Assembly: GCA_051881775.1 (NCBI GenBank)
Contig: JBJEQN010000096.1
Coordinates: 1 to 38,329, forward strand
DNA from: UMGS363 sp051881775
Lineage (GTDB): Bacteria; Bacillota; Clostridia; Oscillospirales; Ruminococcaceae
Length of the DNA stretch: 38,329 nucleotides
Reading direction: 5' to 3'
Under the pieces are notes generated by a model. That model saw only the letters and a list, made by a program, of their open reading frames with translations. It made no database searches and had not been told where the DNA came from. The translations under genes and the position numbers were made by a program. Within the stretch, counting starts at the first letter, position 1. Each line of letters begins with the position of its first letter. Below are positions 38,187 through 38,329 of the stretch, one piece after another.

Positions 38187-38329
38187 TTACTCCTTAATAT
38201 TTGGTATTTGTTGTTTGTTTTGAAAGTCTGATGTTTTGTCAATGCCAAGTCGGATCATTATCATATCGTCTAATTTGATATTGTATAGATCACAATCGCT
38301 ATATCCTTTCAAATAAGGAACAAGTTCAA
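38187..38329 (-). CDS. 3' end of an unidentified upstream ORF
   Basis: A frame enters from the right edge and stays open for 46 codons to a TAA at 38187-38189, ending ...KQQIPNIKE. The final codons AAGGAG double as the addA ribosome binding site, which suggests co-transcription. The sequence is more AT-rich than addA and does not resemble the AddB C-terminus. Partial, and no function can be assigned. Confidence 0.45.
   Translation of the reverse strand, partial: ELVPYLKGYSDCDLYNIKLDDMIMIRLGIDKTSDFQNKQQIPNIKE

Noticed and set aside
1..38329. tRNA or rRNA genes
   Set aside because: No cloverleaf with TTCGA-type T-loop and CCA end, and no rRNA signature, was noticed on either strand.

Overview
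The window looks like chromosome from an anaerobic Clostridia-class Firmicute, most likely a Ruminococcus-like member of the Oscillospiraceae. The grounds are the sporulation gene spoIIR, the class-hallmark SCIFF peptide with its radical SAM maturase, a lipoprotein GH5 cellulase, AddA, CsoR/CopA copper control, and consensus TTGACA-17-TATAAT promoters with GGAGG ribosome binding sites. The species is inferred from gene content only.

Layout. 1-2.2 kb: spoIIR and pgk. 2.27-2.92 kb: two tandem copies of a small type I toxin-antitoxin-like locus (27-residue hydrophobic peptide, convergent antisense RNA, shared terminator). 2.9-6.2 kb, minus: a TIM-barrel isomerase/epimerase and secD-secF. 6.4-9.3 kb: GH5 cellulase, a 48-residue cysteine-rich membrane microprotein, a DUF4358-type lipoprotein and a rod-like structured RNA or hairpin element. 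9.3-11.3 kb: a saccharopine/carboxynorspermidine dehydrogenase-type gene, then a 756-bp composite hairpin element (E1). 11.3-14 kb, minus: yajC, a TIGR04086-type membrane gene, scfA, scfB. 14-17.6 kb, minus: an AGCS sodium:amino-acid symporter with an unusual insert, a hypothetical gene, a MITE (M1) that supplies the end of an MmcQ/YjbR gene, and a NUDIX gene broken by an in-frame TGA. 17.7-20.7 kb, plus: csoR and copA, with a CopZ-like domain fused in frame behind its own ribosome binding site. 20.7-21.5 kb: a second composite element (E2). 21.5-26.2 kb, minus: metH, its separate reactivation-domain protein, and an L-fucose/L-arabinose isomerase-family protein. 26.2-28.5 kb: a second MITE (M2), a lipoprotein, pduL-like phosphotransacylase, and hsp20 with a CIRCE operator. 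28.8-32.6 kb, plus: a CPBP protease, mgtE with a structured uORF leader, and a PfkB sugar kinase. 32.65-34.0 kb, minus: an Rpn/PD-(D/E)XK nuclease followed by two tandem copies of its C-terminal tail as separate ORFs. 34.1-38.3 kb, minus: a membrane-anchored helix-turn-helix protein, addA, and the end of an upstream ORF.

Most genes are housekeeping. The accessory interest lies in (a) the duplicated type I toxin-antitoxin locus, in which toxin ORF and 5' leader are identical but the terminator loop and antisense tail have diverged; (b) the nuclease with orphan tails, resembling full-length toxin plus short intragenic antitoxin known in Rpn systems; (c) E1 and E2, both between convergent genes, built from hairpins whose loops are conserved while stems change in compensating ways; (d) the mgtE leader, where a 25-codon uORF overlaps a stem that can compete with a Shine-Dalgarno-masking hairpin; and (e) the copA-copZ fusion with an internal start. 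Secondary structures and promoters were read by eye; nothing was computed or searched.
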